Assembly: GCF_002288925.2 (NCBI RefSeq)
Contig: NW_022098076.1
Location: 66,119,332-66,183,331, forward strand
Source of the DNA: Delphinapterus leucas
Lineage: Eukaryota > Chordata > Mammalia > Artiodactyla > Monodontidae
Direction: 5' to 3'
DNA length: 64,000 nucleotides
The notes under the pieces are model-generated. The model worked only from the letters and a program-made list of their open reading frames with translations. It was not told the origin of the DNA and ran no database searches. How positions within the stretch are numbered: the first letter of the stretch is position 1; every line of letters begins with the position of its first letter. The translations under genes and the position numbers were made by a program. Below, piece by piece: positions 60,015 through 64,000 of this stretch.

Positions 60015-60801
60015 ATTTCTTTTTCTGCTGGTGATGACAACCTATGTTCGGTATCAAGGGCAGATGTCATGTTTGAGAGCAGAGGGGGTCAATTTTCTGA
60101 TAGCAGCTCTGGATCAGGCTTACAAGCTGAAAAAAATCACGAACTTATATATGAGAATTTGTGAACTTCTCACTAAGATTTAATCAATGACATTGCTGAT
60201 GTCGCACATTGGTCGGAGTCTAGATATTTTCTTTTATGACTATTCATTCAAAGCCATGTGTAAGTGGATGCCCCAAGATGTGTGTTAGGTATGAAACTTC
60301 GTCAAAATATGGGATCCCAAGATAGGATGGATATACATATACATACATACAAACATAGATATGTGTATATATATTTGAATATGTAATATGCTCTTCTAAA
60401 TCTATGCCTATAAAAATTATGTATAAATTTAAATTCCCCTAGGATATCACCCTCAGATATGTCAGAAGCATGGGTCCTGTTAAAAGAAATTTACTCTGCT
60501 TCAGCAGGTGCTGGTCATTACAGGAGAGGTGGTCACCTCAATTTCTGCAGGTTTTTAAGGAAGGGGTGAGGGGAGGGTTAAAAAGGAGCCTGATTGCAGA
60601 GTGGCTGAATGGTGAAGCAGTGTGTGCTCTCCACATATTTTAGTAGGTTTCAGTAGCTTCAGGTATGTGTGACTAATGACACATGAATTTGGCCGGTACA
60701 AGTGAATTTTATAAGCATAAGGGGCTGAAGTTTTGTTCTAATGAGTACTGATGCAATCTCAAAGCTTGCATGGATTGAAGATCGTAAAAAGTTAGAAGTC
60801 A

Positions 60802-61032
60802 GGGGCTTCCCTGGTGACGCAGCGGTTGAGAGTCCGCCTGCCGATGCAGGGGACGCGGGTTCGTGCACCGGTCCGGGAGCATCCCACATGCCGCGGAGCG
60901 GCTGGGCCCGTGAGCCATGGCCGCTGAGCCTGCACGTCCGGAGCCTGTGCTCCGCAACGGGAGAGGCCACAGCAGTGAGAGGCCCGCGTACCGCAACAAC
61001 AACAACAAAAAGCAAAAACAAAAACAAAAAAA
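60802..61032 (+). mobile_element. CHR-type SINE, cetacean-type
   Basis: Starts 'ggggcttccctggtgacgca', keeps the body of the copy at 58046, and ends in a tail of (CAA)n and A runs instead of plain poly(A). A clear target-site duplication is not visible. Confidence 0.9.
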
Positions 61033-61452
61033 CCTCCTCTCTGCGCAGGAACGTGCCGTGGATGGACCCTCATATCTCACTGTCCCGACCTCACTCCAGA
61101 GAAGGATCACAGGGATGAGACTGGTGATAAAAGAGAATAGTGACTGTTGTCATCCTTAGAGGGACTGGATTTCAGGGTAGGGTGTGGTATGCTTGTGATT
61201 TCCTTCCTTGTTTTATTAGCACTGATTAAATGACTAGGTGGTCTAATAGAAGACATCATAAATAACCAAAATATTCTACTATTTTTGCGTCATTTGTTTT
61301 CTATACGGAATGAAAACATGAGCTTAAAGTCTTTTCTAAAATAACTTCCATAGATGATATGGACTTACAATTTTTTTTACTTGAAATTTAAGTAAACAGA
61401 ATGGGATTAAACGTAATCCTTTGTTCCTGATCTAATCTATCAGTCCCTTGGC

Positions 61453-61861
61453 CTTTTGTATGCAAGTATGTATTTATTTATTCACCTACTTATTTATTTA
61501 AAATCCTATAAAAATATCCATGAATCTACTACTCAGTGTGATAATTAGAGCATTGACAGTAGTTAACATTATCTGTGAAACTTTTCCATCTTATCCATTG
61601 GGCTCTTCTCTCTTCCCTTCTAATGTAATTACTTCTAATGTAATTACATTAGACTCTTTTGTATGCAAGTATGTATTTATTTATTCACCTACTTATTTAT
61701 TTAAAATCCTATAAAAATATCCATGAATCTACTACTCAGTGTGATAATTAGAGCATTGACAGTAGTTAACATTATCTGTGAAACTTTTCCATCTTATCCA
61801 TTGGGCTCTTCTCTCTTCCCTTCTAATGTAATTACTTCTAATGTAATTACATTAGACTCTT
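61453..61861. repeat. Perfect 203-base tandem duplication next to gap
   Basis: The unit starting 'cttttgtatgcaagtatg' at 61453 repeats at 61656 without any difference that I can find, and the second copy stops at the N gap. Within each unit 'ttctaatgtaattac' is itself repeated. Confidence 0.93.
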
Positions 61862-61871
61862 NNNNNNNNNN
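61862..61871. other. Assembly gap (10 N)
   Basis: Ten N bases. The round length suggests a placeholder and not a measured gap. Confidence 1.
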
Positions 61872-62059
61872 ATAATAATCATTTCATTGCCATCTGAAAA
61901 CATACCTAGCTTTATAATTTTACATATTTCTAATACATATGTTGTTTGGTTTTAGTTATTTTAACTTTATAAAGAAGGTATTGAAATTTTATATATAATC
62001 TTTGGAGACTAATTTTTTCTTCTCAATATTATATTTATAACACCATACATGGTGCTCCA

Positions 62060-62345
62060 ACTAGCTGTACTTCATTTTAACGCCTGTGATAGCAATTGGG
62101 TGAACATACTACAACTTATTTATTTATTTATTCCCTACCTTTTTGGCATTTGAATAGCTTCTGGGTATTTTCCATATGAATGGTATCTAAGCATTCTCAT
62201 ATATATTTATCAGTGTACAAGTGAAAGAATTTCTCTGATGTCTATACTGAGGGGTGTAATTGCTTACTCATGGGGTATATCAATGTTTAAGTCCTTTCTA
62301 CAGTGGTTGTACCACTTTTAATTCTTAATTTCAATAATTTTCTGC
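62060..62345 (-). repeat. Possible old L1 (L1M-like) fragment
   Basis: 'gaatagcttctgggtatttt', 'aggggtgtaattgcttactc' and 'cagtggttgtaccactttta' resemble the antisense reading of old L1 ORF2, strongly diverged. Confidence 0.5.
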
Positions 62346-62571
62346 ACTCCAGGATTTCAAGACATTTATTCAATTAATAGATTATTACCACAAATCATAG
62401 AATAATAAATTGGTAAAGCAGAAAAGAATTTTGAGATTATCCATTTGGACCCATTTAATTTGCAGGGAACATTGATATGTAGGAGAGTGGAAATTATTTG
62501 CTCAAAGTTCTAGAAAGAAGGGGCTCTCAGATCTAACACCAAGAAGATTATGCAACCATCATTGTATTCTT

Positions 62572-62804
62572 TTTTTTTTTTACATCTTTATTAGAGTATA
62601 ATTGCTTTACAATGGTGTGTCACTTTCCGCTTTATAACAAAGTGAATCAGTTGTACATATACATATGTTCCCATATCTCTTCCCTCTTGCGTCTCCCTCC
62701 CTCCCACCCTCCCTACCCCACCCCTCTAGGTGGTCACAAAGCACCAAGCTGATCTCCCTGTGCTATGCGGCTGCTTCCCACTAGCTATTTCACGTTTGGT
62801 AGTG
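62572..62804 (-). mobile_element. Young 5'-truncated L1 3' end with perfect duplication
   Basis: T tract, then 'catctttattagagtataat' and the same 3' end as at 8489. It is flanked by a perfect 15-base direct repeat CATCATTGTATTCTT (62557-62571 and 62805-62819), which defines both ends exactly. Confidence 0.95.
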
Positions 62805-63209
62805 CATCATTGTATTCTTACCAGCATTTTCTGTTTCTCAAGTATGCAATGTTTGGTGAATAATATTAAACCTTCTATTTTTAAGGTAAAGAAGTTAAGA
62901 TCTAAGAAAATAAAGATAAACAGCAGTGGAGTTATTCCAATTTAGCATTAAAGTTGAATTTATTCAATGCACAGTTTTCCATCAGGTCACGTTGCCTTAT
63001 GGGATTGACTTTGCTGATTGCTTCCCCAGCAGCCATTCCCAACTCCCTGGGCAAAGTACTTTACTATCTTACTGGAGCTCTTTCCCTCAGACTTACTTGT
63101 ATCTATAAATGACCATGTAACATCTTTGTAGTCCATGAATTAAAACTTAGTCCACTGATGAAGGTCATAGAAATGTTTTTACTTTCTTGATTAAAAAATA
63201 ACAGATGTG

Positions 63210-63583
63210 TGGGGACTTCCCTTGTGGTGCAGTGGTTAAGAATCCACCTGCCAATGCAGGGGACACGGGTTCGAGGCCTGGCCCGGGAAGATCCCACATG
63301 CTGTGGAATAGCTAAGGCCGTGTGTGACAACTTCGGAGCCTGTGCTCTAGAGCCTGCGAGCCACAACTACTGAGCCTGCATGCCACAGCTACTGAAACCT
63401 GCATGCCTACAGCCTGTGCTCCACAACAAGAGAAGCCACCACAATGAGAAGCCCGTGCACCGCAATGAAGAGTAGCCCCCGCTTGCCGCAACTAGAGAAA
63501 GCCCACGTGCAGCAACAAAGACCCAACACAGCCTAAATAAATAAATGAATAAACTAACAAATAAATTAATTAATAGAAAAATA
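63210..63583 (+). mobile_element. CHR-type SINE, long form, with target-site duplication
   Basis: Starts 'tggggacttcccttgtggtg', contains several 'gccacaRctactga' blocks, and ends in an AAATAA-rich tail. It is flanked by TAACAGATGTG at 63199-63209 and 63584-63594. Confidence 0.92.
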
Positions 63584-63807
63584 TAACAGATGTGGCTGAG
63601 CTGAAACAACCCTTTCACCTACTTCCTGCCTTGAATGTAGATGTGATGTCTGGAGCTGCGGCAACTAACTTGTGAGTCCAAGGAAAGGTTAAGGGAATCA
63701 TAGAAACATGGGCCTGATATCCTTGGGCCACTGAACTAACATCAGCAGCCACATGTTTCCAGGTTTCTTATTAGGTAAGAAAAATAAACCCCTTTTCAGT
63801 TAAGCTA

Positions 63808-63823
63808 ATATATATATATATAT
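63808..63823. repeat. (TA)n microsatellite
   Basis: A short run of alternating T and A. Confidence 0.9.
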
Positions 63824-64000
63824 CTGGTAGCTTAACGAATTCCTAGTTAATACACCATGTTACAAAAATGATCTCAAACTAGATTTTGAATGTTTCCCTT
63901 TTTCCAACGACTGAACATGAAAATCCTGTCACTGGATGAGCAATGTTTTTTTCCCTCAGGGGAAATGATTTTATACTTATATGCTTAACTTCTACTTTTA

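Larger units (their letters stand above)
50986..64000. other. Intergenic region downstream of ADAM23
   Basis: About 13 kb in which I find no coding gene. It holds repeat fragments, microsatellites and an assembly gap, listed separately. In human the next genes on this chromosome arm are FAM237A and DYTN. I looked for FAM237A-like peptide content (tryptophan-rich WDF/WDL segments) in the open frames and saw none. Confidence 0.7.

Noticed and set aside
1..64000. CRISPR arrays, operons, riboswitches, tRNA or rRNA genes
   Set aside because: The window is mammalian nuclear DNA. Direct repeats are microsatellites, small tandem duplications or transposon duplications, and the tRNA-like heads belong to SINEs.

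Overview
This is a window of mammalian nuclear DNA, almost certainly from a cetacean. It is AT-rich, its exons are short with GT-AG introns, and it carries old MIR and L2-like repeats, several antisense L1 3' ends, and tRNA-derived SINEs of the CHR type. The CHR body (opening with a 'cttccctggtgg' box) at 10888, 58046 and 60802 is the form abundant in whales and dolphins.

Positions 1 to about 50985 hold the 3' part of one plus-strand gene, ADAM23, a catalytically dead ADAM of neuronal membranes. I can place 15 constitutive coding exons upstream of the membrane anchor (53-124, 2237-2400, 3419-3503, 4264-4354, 6705-6753, 9062-9161, 12507-12578, 13173-13262, 14571-14651, 19606-19656, 20345-20408, 21681-21786, 24469-24588, 26151-26319, 28311-28422). 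These are followed by two alternative 91-base transmembrane exons (35838-35928 and 40238-40328) and the terminal coding exon from 47518 with a stop at 47564-47566. With either membrane exon the frame is open for 521 residues: the end of the metalloprotease-like domain, disintegrin, cysteine-rich and EGF-like modules, one transmembrane helix and a short basic tail. The upstream exons (about 310 residues by comparison with the family) lie outside the window.

The most interesting part is 28.4-47.7 kb, where the exon phases make a three-way choice. Using one membrane exon gives alternative membrane anchors. Using both gives an immediate TAG. Skipping both reads the last exon in another frame and gives a 46-residue non-membrane tail ending at 47657. 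A possible extra terminal exon at 40465-40537, just downstream of the second membrane exon, would give a different 24-residue basic tail.

From about 50986 to 64000 I see no gene. The stretch holds L2-like and L1 fragments, four CHR-type SINEs, a small array of E-boxes, microsatellites, and a perfect 203-base tandem duplication that runs into a 10-N assembly gap (61862-61871).
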